Positions 25,801 through 38,049 of a DNA stretch of 64,000 nucleotides are shown here, piece after piece; positions within the stretch are counted from its first letter, which is position 1, and each line of letters begins with the position of its first letter. Source of the stretch: Nymphaea colorata (Eukaryota > Streptophyta > Magnoliopsida > Nymphaeales > Nymphaeaceae); NCBI RefSeq assembly GCF_008831285.2, contig NC_045143.1, positions 496,001 to 560,000 on the forward strand. The letters run 5' to 3'. A program made the translations under genes and the position numbers. A model generated the notes under the pieces. That model saw nothing but the letters and a program-made list of their open reading frames with translations, was not told where the DNA came from and searched no databases.

Positions 25801-28800
25801 CAATCACCATATTCACTTTTGTGGTGCAAGTGATTTTTGCTGATTAGCTGCTTATGTATTGCGTATTTGCAGGCACAGATGAGAGATGCACAGTCCAAGT
25901 TTCTTGCAAGCGTAGGTGAGCCAGCAGTTGATGAGTTAGATTCGTCAAAATTGACACAGAAGCAGAATTCTCTTGATAACAAATGGTTTCCCCAAGAACC
26001 AGCTGCTGTGTGTTCTCTTTGTCATGATCCGACTTCACGGAGCTCTGTATCATATCTGATTCTTCTTCAGGTAATCAGTCTTTCTTTAATTAGTATTCAG
26101 ATTCTCATTTTAAACTGATGAGAACCATTAAATGCATATCTTCTTATTGCATAATGGAAAACAGAAATCCCGCTTGACAAGCTTTGTTGAGAAACCCCCA
26201 CTGTCATGGGATGAGCTTTGTCAGGACAGACATAATTTTCCAGCCACTAGTGATGTTGTTGATCCATCCAGTGGAAATGTTGATTCAAGCACTGTGGAGA
26301 TAAATCCATCAACCCACTTTGTGGAGCTGATAAGAAATGCTGTAAATGTGGTTATTCATGGTGGCCGGCGAGCTGAAGTTGAACATTTTGTTGATCCCTT
26401 AACTTTGTCTCGTAATGATACTGATAGCAACATTCCTCCTCTTGATATGTCAACTGATGTTACTCAAGATCCTGGTATATCGGATAATTCAATTGATGCA
26501 CATCTATGGGAGGGGGGTCAGTATTCTTCTGCTACACATCCTGAAGAAGCTACAACAGCTGGTCGGGACATGGATTTGCCTTTGCTAAGAGAGTATGTGC
26601 AGTCCGTGTCGCGATGGATGTCGGACACCCGTCCGTCTGGAGGTAATGGTTCTGGAGCAAATGCAGGTGCAGCATCGACATCTGGTAGACGGCATGTTAT
26701 GTCTGATGGAGTAGGTCCCTTGAACTGTGATGGGATTCATGTTTCCTCATGTGGGCATGCTGTTCACCAAGAGTGCCGGAACCGTTATTTAGTTTCCCTA
26801 AGGCAGAGGTAATTTCTCGTTTAATATATTGTTCGCGAACTCATATCAGCATTCATTCAAAACCCGGTGAAGGGCAATGTCAAATACGTACTGTCTTTTT
26901 CTTCAAATCTTCAATGGCTATTGTAGCATGATTGCTTCTTTGTCACCCTAATTCCTTTGGATTCTGGAACGAGCAGTACACTGAAGGTTTAAACTCAAAA
27001 GTAGGAGAAATCAGTTAACTGATGCAATGGTTGGGAGTGGTGCATAGTTGAAGAAGAAAAGGTGGTAGACTGGTAGTGTACATACTCTGCATGCCAGTGT
27101 ATGTATTTTTTTTTGTCACCTAGTTGGAAAATGAATTTGTGAAGTTTGTCTGACCTTTCAGTTGTTTGCCAGGTTAAATAGGATTGCTCTAGTAAAAGTG
27201 AACCTGTTTTTGTCCTGCAGGCCAGTCTTAGCTGAAGTTGCTAAACTAGTAAGTGGAAAAAAGAAGCAATAGAGGAAGTGGAAGCTGGAACCGTGGTGCT
27301 TTAGAACTTTTAGTAGGATGTGGGATGATAACTATTACTTAGAGTATTTGTAAATCTAAATGATACTGAATGTTAGTAAAATAGCAAAATTAATTACAAA
27401 GTTGGGTTGAATTAATACAAAGGAATTAGGAATTCATAATTTTGAAAGAAAAATGTTCAAGACATTCCCTCAAGCAAATATAAAAACATAAAAATTCCAA
27501 TTGATGATCTACCTCAATTTTTAAGGTAATAGTTTATTCTTGAAGTCATTGTCCTCTGTGTAAGTTAGAACCTTGAGATCCATGATTGTCAGCTGAACAT
27601 GAAGGCGTGGAAGGGAAAGTGCAAGAGCATAATTAAAGCTTCAAAGAAGCGTGCAGTGGCTATAGGATGAGCGATGAGGGAGGTGCAACACATTGTGTTT
27701 ACTTATCAGCTCTCCCACTTCTGGAGTGAATGTAATTAATTTTAACATGTTTCCATATATACTTAAGCTTGTGATAATTGAGGATGTACACAGGTTGTTC
27801 TAGGGTTAGTTTAATGGGATCTTACATAGTCATTTTGGAGACAGTTCATAGCGAAGTGGACTCTTTTTTAAGCAAAAAACATATTGTACCCGACTTTTAC
27901 ATATAAATGGACTCATATTTTGGTTGAACTTCTGGTTTTGAAAGGAAAATATCTTGCCAAACTCTTGTCCGATTATTGATTGGATCCTGTTTTGGGTGGA
28001 CACTGGTGCAGCTCTAGATATGTTGGAAGTTTGGGGTGCTGTTAATTCAACCATGCTTTAATTTTTTTTGTCCAAATTGGACTTGGTTTGACTGAATTGT
28101 ACTCGTGTCCATAAGTGGGAACAGCTTTTCCTTTTAAAGCTGTTTTGGTAGCTTTATCTTAGCAGTTGAAACTTTAGCAGTAGAGTCAGTGTGATAAATA
28201 TCACAGCATATAGATCGGCAGACATATGATGCATATATGATAACTATTAAGGAAAACTGGAAAACAGCATTTTACACCCTTGAAGTCGGTATCAGGAATG
28301 TTACAGTGCTGTAACTGGTGTAATTATGTGCACACCTACAGTAACTGCTAGGCGTGAGCTACAGAAACAAAAACCTGCTTTTACAACAGTTGTAAGTCAG
28401 TTACAGCAGTCAGTATGTTATGAGGCTATTTTGGTGATACAACAGAGTATATTATTATGGGTGGAAGAAAATACTGTTACGTGGCTGAGAATGATGTCGG
28501 TGGCTATGATTCAGACTTTAAAGTTCTAACTATATGACTAACATCATTGATGTCTGTACTTCTAAGTTCGAACCATACCGCTAATGTGTTCAATATTTTG
28601 GAAATATCTTGATGCTGTTCATAGTCTAAGCTGCCTTGTCATATCATCAAAATGTCATGCTATTCTCAAAATGTCACTAAGAGTCTTTGGTGCAGGTATG
28701 CAAGTAGGACTGTCTTCGAAGGGGCACACATTGTCGATCCAGATCAGGTACTTTTGAGCTTTATTTTCGATCTCTGAATGTACTGCTTAATGTTCTTATC

Positions 28801-31800
28801 AGTAAATTCCCAGCAGATAACTCAATACAAGCCACAACCTTAGCGTGCCTTGGTGGCTAAGCCCTAATAGCCTGGGCCACCTAGGAACTCTTGCCTCACA
28901 TTTTCTTCTTGTTCATCTTCTTCCACCATTGCCTTTTCTCATCCTTTTCCTTCTTTTGCTTCTGCTTCTTCTTTCTCTTCTTCCTCCTTGTTTTTTTCTT
29001 CCATATTCTATTTCTGAACCCAACTAGGCAGCACCTGAGCACCCGCCTAAGCATCTACTAGGCCTTTTTGGAATGCCACCGACTTGGCCTGCCTAGCACT
29101 TTTGAGTCTTTGGCTACAACACACAGGATTTGTTTGCAATCACAGCAGTAGCGAACACTCTCAAGGCATGAAGTCCAACTATTAATGTGCAAAGGGTCAC
29201 ATGAATGAAAAACAATTCTGTATTAAATTCACAAAATGCTTAGAAAAGCATAGAATATAAAGGGGAGTAATCCATTGGGCTAGCTAGCCAATGCCTATCT
29301 AAGTCCTGTACAAAGTTTGATTATTTTGACTAGAACTGAACTGAAAAAAGATACAAAAACAGAAAATAAGAAACTACATTGATACAGAAATACATATATA
29401 CATACCACAAATATAAAATATGTGCACACACATACACATGTATACATATTTTAATACTTGTCTCATTAATCTCATTTCAGGGAGAGTTCCTCTGTCCTGT
29501 GTGCCGGAGATTCACAAACTCAGTTGTGCCAGCACCCAGTGGTATGGGCAAGATTGAGAAACCTGTAATGCTGTTCAAGAGCCAACCATCAAGTGTGGCT
29601 TCATCAACTTCTTCAGCTTTAGGTAATTACAAGATTATGATTCCAGAAGCTCTGTCTCTTCTGCAAGGGACAGAAAAGATGGTCAGAAGGAGCGGGTACA
29701 GAAATGTTTCTACACGACTTGATGAAGCTTCAAAGCCAACCTTGCAGCCTCTTTTACAGACTCTCTTCAGATTGTATTTTCCTGATAGAGGAAATGCATT
29801 GTTGACATCTGGGAGGGTGAATCATTCTTTGATTCTATGGGATGTGCTAAGATATTCTCTCATATCAACTGAAATAGCTGCTCGTCATGGGAAATCAAAT
29901 TCTGGTTCTAGACCACGAGCTTTAATCAAGGAAATTGACTCAACTACAGGATTTGTGATGTCCTTATTGCTCCAGGTTGCTCAAATAAACTACAATCAGA
30001 ATCATGTGCAGGTGCTTTTGAGATTTAGAGGCATGCAACTCTTTTCTCAGTCCATAAGCTCTGGTGTTTCCCTGGACGAGTTCTCTGAAGGCAGCCAAAA
30101 AGGTAGGATGTTTTGAAATTGCATGCGCATGCACAGGTGTGTGTCTCTCCATGTTGATGTTTTTTTAGATTTATTATACATGTGTGCCCTCAGGCGACTA
30201 TGATATATGAAAAACTTTTTTATACTAACTTGATTCAAGCTACATGAAATTTTTCTCATGATGATTTGAATCGACAATGGAAACAAAACTGATCATGCTG
30301 GGTGAAACCTCCAATCTGGCAATCCTTCATGCATGGAGGTCTTCATATATGCATGTCATGTATATAAAATTCTCTTCAACCTTGCAGGAGCGGGATGTTG
30401 TACTTCAAAAAAATGGACTTTTTCCTTCATCTTAAATAAACAAAAAGTGTCATGAGTGGATTAAATAGTTGACATGAATGAATGCAAAGATGATGGTAAA
30501 CATAAACAAAAATTGGTTCGGCATAATTTTGTATCAAATGCTGTAAGGAATTTGATCATATCTGTTATGCTCTTAGCTGGTATGAAAATGTAAATCTTGT
30601 CATCTGTTATCTAATATGATGTTAGACTTAGGTCTGTAGACTGCGATTATTCTCCACTTCAATGTTATTACCTTGACATTCTGTTTGGCAGGTCATATAT
30701 CACAAATGCTCCAGGGTGGGAAGGGAAAATTCTTTCCTGACGTCCAGTTCTGGAGAAGAGCTGCAGACCCCATTATTATGCACGACCCATTTTCTTCCTT
30801 GATGTGGGTCTTATTTTGTTTACCACTTCCATTTCCATATTGGATAGAGTCATTTGTTCCTCTTGTTCATTTGTTCTATGCTGTCTGCGTACTGCAGGTA
30901 AATCTGTTACATATTGACACTCCGTCTCTTTAAACAAATATTCATTTGAAATGAGCCTTTCTGGATATAATAGGTAACAACATATTTGTTGGGATGCAGG
31001 CTTTGGTAACATGTATAAACTATCATTGTGACCTATCGGAAGTAGCACATGCCAACGGCCTTATTAGTTCTATTCAAATGATTATGGCTGAGGCTGCAGT
31101 TGGTGAACAATATTTTGCATCTAGTTATCTGGATTTTTCTTGCCCATCAGCTGTTATGATAAAGCGGTTTACCCTTCCATATCTCCGGAGATGTGCACTC
31201 CTATGGAAATTACTAAAATGTTCAGCAACTGTACCTTTTTGTGGTAGCTATCATGGATGGGAAGAATTATCTCGGGAAATGGACAACGATATAAATGAAG
31301 GTCTTGATGGTATTTCGGTGGAGCTTGAAGAGGTGTATAAGCTACAAACATTCTTCCAGGTGCCTTCAATGGAGATGGTTCTTGAGGATAAAGCATTTAA
31401 TGTTCTTGCTCTCAAGTGGCTTGAGCACTTCCGGAAGGGGTTAGGTATTCGTAGCTATGGGTGTGTATACTCTTCTCCTGCTGTTCAGTTTCAGTTAATA
31501 CGCTTGCCTCACCTTTACCAGGATCTACTTGAGAGGTTTGTTCTTCTGAATTCTTATCTTCCTCTATTAGCTGGAATATGAATTTTGTGATATGTCGCTG
31601 TTGTCCTAAAATTTTGTGCTTTTAGGTATGTTAAGCGGCAATGCCATCATTGCAAATCTACTCTGGAGCAGCCAGCATTATGCCTGTTATGTGGTGGATT
31701 ATATTCTGTCAAGCGTTTCTCTTGCTGCAGGTTTTTTTTATCTCTTCATCTTGCATGTTTTTTTTTTTTGTGTGAATCAATGGTCTTTTTGAAATTTCTC

Positions 31801-33483
31801 ATATGAATTGATCATGGTGGTTAATTGTGATTGTAACTATATTTTTGACCAGGGAAAGGGAATGCCAACAACATGCAATGTCCTGTGCTGCTGGTATTGG
31901 TGTCTTTCTCTTAATCAAGGTTGGAGACTTTGGGTTTAAACGCTACTGATTTTCTTCTGGAACTATGTTTTGCTGCTTCCAATGTCTTCCTTTGGAACTT
32001 ATAACTGTCAGCACATACAGAAAACCACTATCCTGCTGCAAAGATATGCTCGTCAATCACCATGGCCTTCACCATACTTGGATGCCTTTGGGGAAGAGGT
32101 CGGTCCTTTTCTGGTTAGGTTTGATTATATTCCACTTTGTTTTAAGAACCCATTTATTTGTGTGAGAATATGCCTTAGCTCTTCTTGTTAATGTTGTAGT
32201 TGGTCTTAGTTGTCGTGTAAGCATGATACTGCCTGGAAACAGCAACATGTAATCTTCAATGTCTTCTTCTTTACATTCTTGTTACTTTGACTCCACTTAT
32301 CTATACTATTATTATCCACTGTCACAATATCGTTTTTGGTTTATCAGTAGGTCTTTCTCGCACATTAAACAGGAAGTTGTTTTTCTTGGAATTTATAAAA
32401 TAAGAAATAAGATAATGGTAGAAAAATGTGCAAATTTTGAGTTTTACATTAAGTTTAATACAAAACATTGATCAAAGTTTATTAAAATATTAAAATAAAT
32501 ATATTAACACTTATGATATATTAAATTTTTTATGACAACAATATCTATATATTGGCACTTCTTTTGAAAATATTGCAATTTTTCCTTTTTCTGATTTTCT
32601 TTATTTTCCTTTTTTCACTTTTTGAGACAATCATCAATATTTATGACAATTTGTTAGCATTTGCAACATTTGTTTGCAAGTGATGGCATGTAATTTGAAG
32701 AATCTATTAATTTATCATTTTCATTTTGCACTTTCCTGCTGCTTGTTGTGCATTGAGGGTAGTCAGGTCTCGCTTGCATTAATGATTTATGTCCACAAGA
32801 TGTACCGATTAGGAGTTACGAAACTCTTGATTTCACTAAATATTTGTCTTGATACACCAGAAAGGAGCATCCTGTTATTGCAGAAGAAAAGAAAATTGAA
32901 ATCTAAATATTTTTCTTCATATACCAGAAAGGAGCACCCTGTAATTGCAGAAGCAAAAGAAATTGAAGCATTCTGTAATTACAGAAGAAAAAAAAAAAAT
33001 GAACTCTAAATATTTTTCTTGATATACCAGAAAGGAGCACCTTGTAATTGCAGAAGAAAAAGAAATTGAACTTATTAGGACCTAAATATTTTTCTTGATT
33101 ATTAGATTTTCGTGTGTCCAGTTATTTGATTCAGGAGAGAGCCAGAAATTTTGTGTGGGGTTGTTCTTACGAGATGGTAGCTCTTGATCTGAATCATTGA
33201 ACCTATTCAAGTTTTCTTTTTCAATGACAGGATAATGAATTGTTAAGAGGAAAGCCACTTTATCTGAATGAAGAACGCTATGCAACCCTCACATATCTGG
33301 TGAGTGTTCGTTTTTGAACATTGACATCTTGTCGTTTCCTCATTCACAATTATTCTTATTCTTTTTATTATTTATTTGCGTTATTAAACTAACAAAATGC
33401 CATGCCAGGTTGTTTCACATGGTCTTGATCGGAGTTCCGAGGTCCTGAGACAGACAACTGTTGAAACTGTATTTGATCTTTAA
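14421..33483 (+). CDS. PRT6: E3 ubiquitin-protein ligase PRT6 (UBR-type N-recognin), 17 exons
   Basis: Recognises basic N-terminal residues of Arg/N-degron substrates, including group VII ERFs in oxygen sensing, and ubiquitinates them. Exons: 14421-14492, 15380-16501, 18323-19563, 21183-21323, 22569-22812, 22901-23701, 25873-26070, 26165-26808, 28696-28747, 29481-30102, 30692-30897, 31000-31535, 31626-31730, 31853-31919, 32021-32098, 33231-33299, 33409-33483. These sum to 6273 nt (2090 residues), close to the roughly 2000-residue plant PRT6, with all phases consistent. The UBR box lies at about residues 124-195 (VCGTIWG, YRCRTCEHDPTCAIC, GGCCDCGDATAWK, FCSRHRG). A RING-type zinc region spans about 1254-1515 (CSLCHDP, SSCGHAVHQEC, FLCPVCRRF), split over four exons. 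A C-terminal cysteine cluster (CHHC, CLLCGG, CC) starts near 1965, and the protein ends VETVFDL. Intron 2 has a GC donor. The N-terminal DLIVRRLALFGVP spans intron 1, supporting the start. An internal ATG at codon 4 is an alternative. Confidence 0.96.
16502..18322 (+). other. PRT6 intron 2, with a GC-AG border and repeats
   Basis: The border is CAG|GCAATT at the 5' side and TTTTTCAG|GTG at the 3' side. Joining residues ...VDGHIQ to VNRWHSVYDLV restores the conserved PRT6 reading, whereas reading through adds hydrophobic residues and then a stop at 16613. Inside are a CCTAGG-rich repeat (about 17290-17610) and a block ending in (TG)n(AG)n (about 17990-18220) that recurs in intron 3. Confidence 0.8.
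19604..19850 (+). repeat. Repeat shared by PRT6 introns 2 and 3
   Basis: The block with a CT-rich stretch, CCTAGGATTGGTGAA, and a terminal (TG)n(AG)n array resembles the one at about 17990-18220 in the previous intron, including the same order of parts. No terminal repeats or target duplication could be fixed. It may be a small transposon that inserted twice, or an intronic duplication. Confidence 0.55.
32837..33100 (+). repeat. Three-and-a-bit tandem repeats in PRT6 intron 15
   Basis: Units begin TAAATATTTKTCTT at 32837, 32904, 33007 and (partial) 33083. Each full unit contains ACCAGAAAGGAGCA, then TGTTATTGCAGAAG or TGTAATTGCAGAAG. Unit lengths are 67, 103 and 76 bp, the middle one having an extra internal duplication of the TGTAATT-CAGAAG part. 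All lie between the exons ending 32098 and starting 33231. Confidence 0.85.
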
Positions 33484-33902
33484 ACCTGTTGGCTACTTTA
33501 AGCAAGACTTCCAGGTGAGCCTGCCACTTGTATTAGGTTGTCCTTCTCTTTTCCCTGCCAATTTTGATAAATGCTGAATTACTTTACGCCCTTTCGTTTG
33601 TCGAATTGAAGGATCATCATTTAATAGTTCTAACTTCTCCATATGAACTTCAGCAGATAGTGAAGGAAGAGGCTCAGTGGTGCTGACAAGTCTGGCAATT
33701 ACGTAAATATACAAGATAATCTCCAAATTGTAGATACAATATGGGCAGACAGGGGAGATTGTCTTGTATGCTTTTTATCGAAGTTTGTGATCATCCCCTT
33801 TAGTTCAGTCTGCTTTCTGACCCACATCAATGAAGCTTTGGTAGGTTTATGCAACCTTAATTTGTCCCTCAAAGTTTCTGCCACACCCCACCCTCCCCTA
33901 TG

Positions 33903-33941
<39 letters not shown>

Positions 33942-36600
33942 TTATTTATTACTAAACTTCAGCATATTGGATATGTGTAGCCCATAGCCACAGATACCTT
34001 TTTTTGTTAAAATGCAAGATTAATGGTATAAAAGAGAAAAATGAAAAAACATGCAAAAAATTCATTAAAAAGACGTGAAAATAAATTTATTTTTTTCTCT
34101 TTTTCTCCATTTTTTTTGCTTTTTAACAATAGTATCATCATAGTTGGACTATGTCATTATTGAACATTATTTGTATCATTTTGTATAGTTATTTTCTATA
34201 TCTTCTTGTTAGTTTCTCATTTATTTACTTTTACCTATTTTTTTAAGATTTTTTTCATTTAAAAAATTGCTGAGGTTTTTTCTGGGATTTTCCAGAGAGA
34301 AACCAACTTTACTGGACATCTAAACGTTACTATAGCAAACACGTCTGGGGAATGAAGGCACAAATTTTTCTAGAGTATTCTTTTAGCAGGACCTCCTATA
34401 TGTTGAATACAAATAGTAAATCAGGCACGATCATAAATGTAGTATTTTAATTTTGATTATTGTATGTAGTTAACTTTTAAGGTCCTTCCCGAGTTGGAAC
34501 CATCACATGTTTATGTAAACTGTAGGTTGTATCCTGAAATTAGCATATGCAAGAATAAGATATAGCTTTTTATTGGTATCCAGAATCCAAGGCATTTTTC
34601 TGAAAATGTTTTGTTTGGCGTGTAGACCTGTTTTCGAAAGATATCTAGGCTGCACAAGGTGCTCAATGCCTGGAAGTTGTAAACGTTGGAACGTGAATTG
34701 CGTGTCTCATTGAAAAGCCGATCCCGGAAACAAGAAAAAAGAATTAGATAAAGGTGCACTCTGTGTAGACTTAAGGCAACTATTGGCATTTATACTGTGA
34801 GAGAGAGAGTCCATGGTCCGAGGATTGAGGATTCATTCTCATGGTGCCCTCTTCATGGATACTTAAAAGACATTTCCCATGAGCATGATTTGATGGCATG
34901 AACTTTATGGCCCCTTATGTATATGGTTTTCTCCTCTGTTCGAACATGGATGTTTGAAGGGAATTTATATACCTTTGTTATCATAATTGTGAACTCTGAT
35001 ACTGATACTAGAATTGTCAAACGCTTGTTATGTCTAACGGAATCACCATGTGCTCTATAATTTATATATGTAGCTGAAGACTCTTTTTTTGTTTCAGCTA
35101 GATTTTCTAGATTAACCCTGGTCCCTGGCAAAATATTTTTCTTTGAATTGAGATTGTCTTCTGCTGTGCCATGATTTGTTGTAGCATGCACATACATGTA
35201 TATGCACATTAACTCGTGTCAAGTGTTCTATTGTCCAGCTTGGGTTCCATTTTTGTTTGTTGTATCTTTTGGCTGTATTTTTAAATCAGTAAACTTGTAA
35301 TATACGGGCCTTTTCTGTAATGTGCACGTTTTTCTGGTCATGCTCAAGTACTTCACTATGACGATTAATTGCACATCGTGGATTTTAAATTGAAGTCTCA
35401 ACCGCTGTCTCAGTGTGTCTACAAGTATGTTTTTTTGTCCTTTCAATGATTATTTACCTTCTTTATTCCATGAAGTTTCGTAGGTTGCAAACTCTACGGA
35501 ATAGCCTGATCGGTTAGGACTGTTCCATGGCTAATCTTTAAAATTATACCCTTTATTATTCCTCCTGTGTATCATCAATTATACGGTAGCTCTGTTTAAT
35601 ACAAAATTACAGCAAGGCCTGCCTAGTCAGCTGCTGATTGCTTGTATAGTGTGGCTACACCAGTGCAGAGGCTGAAGATACGGGTGTTCTTTTCTGTGGC
35701 AGCAATTTTTCCCGTCACAGCTTGCATGTTATAGTATATATGTTCGTGGTATTCCTTCAAAGAAGAGAACGTGATGGCGGTTGCCAGGTCCTGCAATAAA
35801 TGAAAATTTAGAAGAGTATGTATCAGTAGCTTGTACAGTTATCTGGCCAAAATATATTGTAAATTCTTGGAGTAGGGTGACTTGTGCTTTTGTTTATGGA
35901 AGTTACGGTAAAGAACTCACAAGGTCAGCCTCATTGAACCGGGCATGATGATGGGGTGGTGGTCTATGTAAATTTTCTCTCTTTCTTGGCGCGTCGGTGC
36001 GCCTTGTAGATTATGTAGGTTTAATGCTTCATTTTGGTGAACGTGCAGTTCCATTTTATTGTTCCATGTGATGTTTTTTCGTCTCTATATGTGACCATGC
36101 ATACTGAAGAGAAGCCACTCGATCAATTGCCATATTTCCTTTCAATCTGGAGCTGTTTTGTCAGAACCGTGTCAAATTTAAATCCAGGTTCTTTCAAATC
36201 TTATGTTTTCTTCAGCAGGGTGTATGAATTGCTGGTAATCAACGGTAGCAGTGAAAAAAATACCATATCGAGAGAAAAAAGTCATGCTTCAATCGCAGTA
36301 TTGGGAGTGGATATGGTACCATTTTACGGTCATTAAGTTCTACATAAGTGTAACTTAATTCTAACGCTAGAATTTTATTTCTGGATGTACAAATGCACTG
36401 GCAGCTCATGTGTTCCTTCGTGTGGGCTGCTGCAAAATATCTCCTTGCCAGCAGCTTCTCAAATTTGTTCCTGTTCAACTCTTCTAAAATCTCTCTGTCT
36501 GCCCAACGGCATTTCTCTATCTCTAGTTTTAGTTTTTCAAACGCTCAAATTCTCGAGTGCTAGGCCCTGCCCTGTTGTCATGGCGTTATTTTGATCAAAC
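33484..36600. other. PRT6 3' flank and intergenic DNA
   Basis: This starts with the PRT6 3' UTR of unknown length. It then holds a (CA)n(TA)n microsatellite at about 33903-33942 and a T-rich low-complexity repeat at about 34020-34290 that recurs inverted near 39720-39900. The open frames between 34.5 and 36.5 kb lack recognisable domains and I do not call them. Confidence 0.5.
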
Positions 36601-36960
36601 GGGATGCAAGTCCTAGGTGTACTTGATTGGCGAACATTTTGTTTTCAGGCGTCTGGTGTGATTTATGGGGCTTTTGTGCAGCTGAGGGGCTAGTAGGAGG
36701 GGAAACTATAGACCTCGACCCTTCTGATAGCATTGGTGAGTTTACGCCTTTCTGGGGGTTTGACCATTGAAGGAAGCTCGGAATGACGAATTGTCTTGGG
36801 GTATAGTTTTAATTAATCTTTTCTGGTTTTTTGGGTGTTCTTTGCGAGTTCTGGTGGAGGAGTGTAGAGTTTTTTGTGTCGTGGCGTGGGGTGTGGGAGG
36901 AGGAGCTAGGGGATTAGGGAGGGATTGTGAATTGCGTGGCGAAAGCCAAACGGTGTTATT
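36601..36960 (+). other. Possible exon of an unidentified gene
   Basis: Between a TTTTGTTTTCAG acceptor ending at 36649 and a TTG|GTGAGT donor near 36734, one plus-strand frame stays open and reads VWCDLWGFCAAEGLVGG, then ETIDLDPSDSIG. A second frame (ASGVIYGAFVQLRG, then a stop) competes with it. I do not recognise either. The splice-like borders and balanced base composition in an AT-rich region suggest a real or decayed exon. Its phase does not join directly to the candidate exon at 37769, so another exon would be needed. Confidence 0.2.
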
Positions 36961-37217
36961 GAGGCTTGATTTTTAGTTAGTCGTGTCGCTCGTGAAATAT
37001 GCTGGTGAGCTAGACTAGGGTTTCCGAGCGTTGGATTTATTAATATTGGTCTTTACGTGGATTTCTCAGGTTAAAAATTTGTGCTCGGTCCGTGAAATTA
37101 AAGGCTGCCGCAGGAAGATCGACACAGTTTTTTTTTCCTTGCACTAACACCCAACTGTAAAAGCTTGTCGATTTGGGACAGGTTAAATGTCTCTACCAGT
37201 CCTTCAAATTAAATATA

Positions 37218-37419
37218 TTGAAGACAATGGCAGAGTTAAGAGAAGCCCGGTAGCAAAAATTTAAAGAACTAATTTTCTATCTACAATGTTGAAAATTTTT
37301 CATTTGGTCTGGTAAAACCTCTGTTGAAACTTTGAAAAATATTGTCCGACCCTTGTAAAAATTTTGAAAATGTTATTCACCCTCCCATTGAAAAGTTTTT
37401 TGGCTCCGCCCTTGTTGAA
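37218..37419. mobile_element. Short MITE-like element, family A copy 3
   Basis: The left end is CAATGGCAGAGTTAAGA and the right end, reverse-complemented, is CAAGGGCGGAGCCAAAA. It is flanked by TTGAA at 37218-37222 and 37415-37419. The interior is about 190 bp, AT-rich and non-coding. Confidence 0.55.
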
Positions 37420-37768
37420 ACTTAGAACATAAACAAGCCAGTTCGTTACCTGTCGCTTCTTCACCAAATGGTGAGGTAGCATCAGATTAGCCGTTGCCGC
37501 GCCCTGTTGACCAGTGTACTGAAGGCTGAGAGGAGCAAATTGGAGCCACATTATTGGGTGCGTTGAACGAAGAGTAGCTTGATTTCCGCCGCTACAAAGG
37601 ATGTGTTTCGAACAGGGAATGACCTGAATTTCATAAAAGTTTTATGGGCCAAAAGTTTTATATGAAAGAAAAATGTCCCCTAACCAAATTGGCAGTTGTG
37701 GTTTCACCAATCCACTACCTTTTTTCAGAATCCCAGATCATAATAAGTAACTACATGCATATTTTAGG

Positions 37769-38049
37769 ATGATTCAGCAATTGGATGACTTGTGGAATCA
37801 AAGACTTGCCCTCACATGGAAGCGGAAGCTGTTTGAAAGATTCCTCCAGAATTTGCCAGTTTTAGTGGTCTTTCCTGAGAGAAAGGACCTGGCTTATCTG
37901 ACCCAATCATGCCATGTGCTACGTCCATTAGCCGACCTGGTTTACAAGTCAACTATTACGCTGCATTTTGACAGCGACAAATCCATCTGGTCGATAAAGC
38001 AATTAAATATTCCTTCTCCATTGAAATGCTTATCTCGACACGTACGGTA
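37769..38049 (+). CDS. Candidate internal exon, unknown protein
   Basis: An open frame of 93 codons bounded by an acceptor (CATATTTTAG at 37759-37768 region) and a perfect donor (CACGTACG|GTAAGT, intron from about 38050). The translation begins MIQQLDDLWNQRLALTWKRK and contains LPVLVVFPERKDLAYL and LHFDSDKSIWSIKQL. It has balanced, protein-like composition, unlike the low-complexity frames around it. I do not recognise the family. No matching flanking exon was found with confidence, so it could be part of a gene with long introns, a captured fragment inside a transposon, or a pseudogene. Confidence 0.3.

Noticed and set aside
28300-28530. Short open frames in PRT6 intron 8
   Set aside because: The flanking exons (26165-26808 and 28696-28747) join in phase and restore the conserved RYASRTVFEGAHIV reading, so this is intron.
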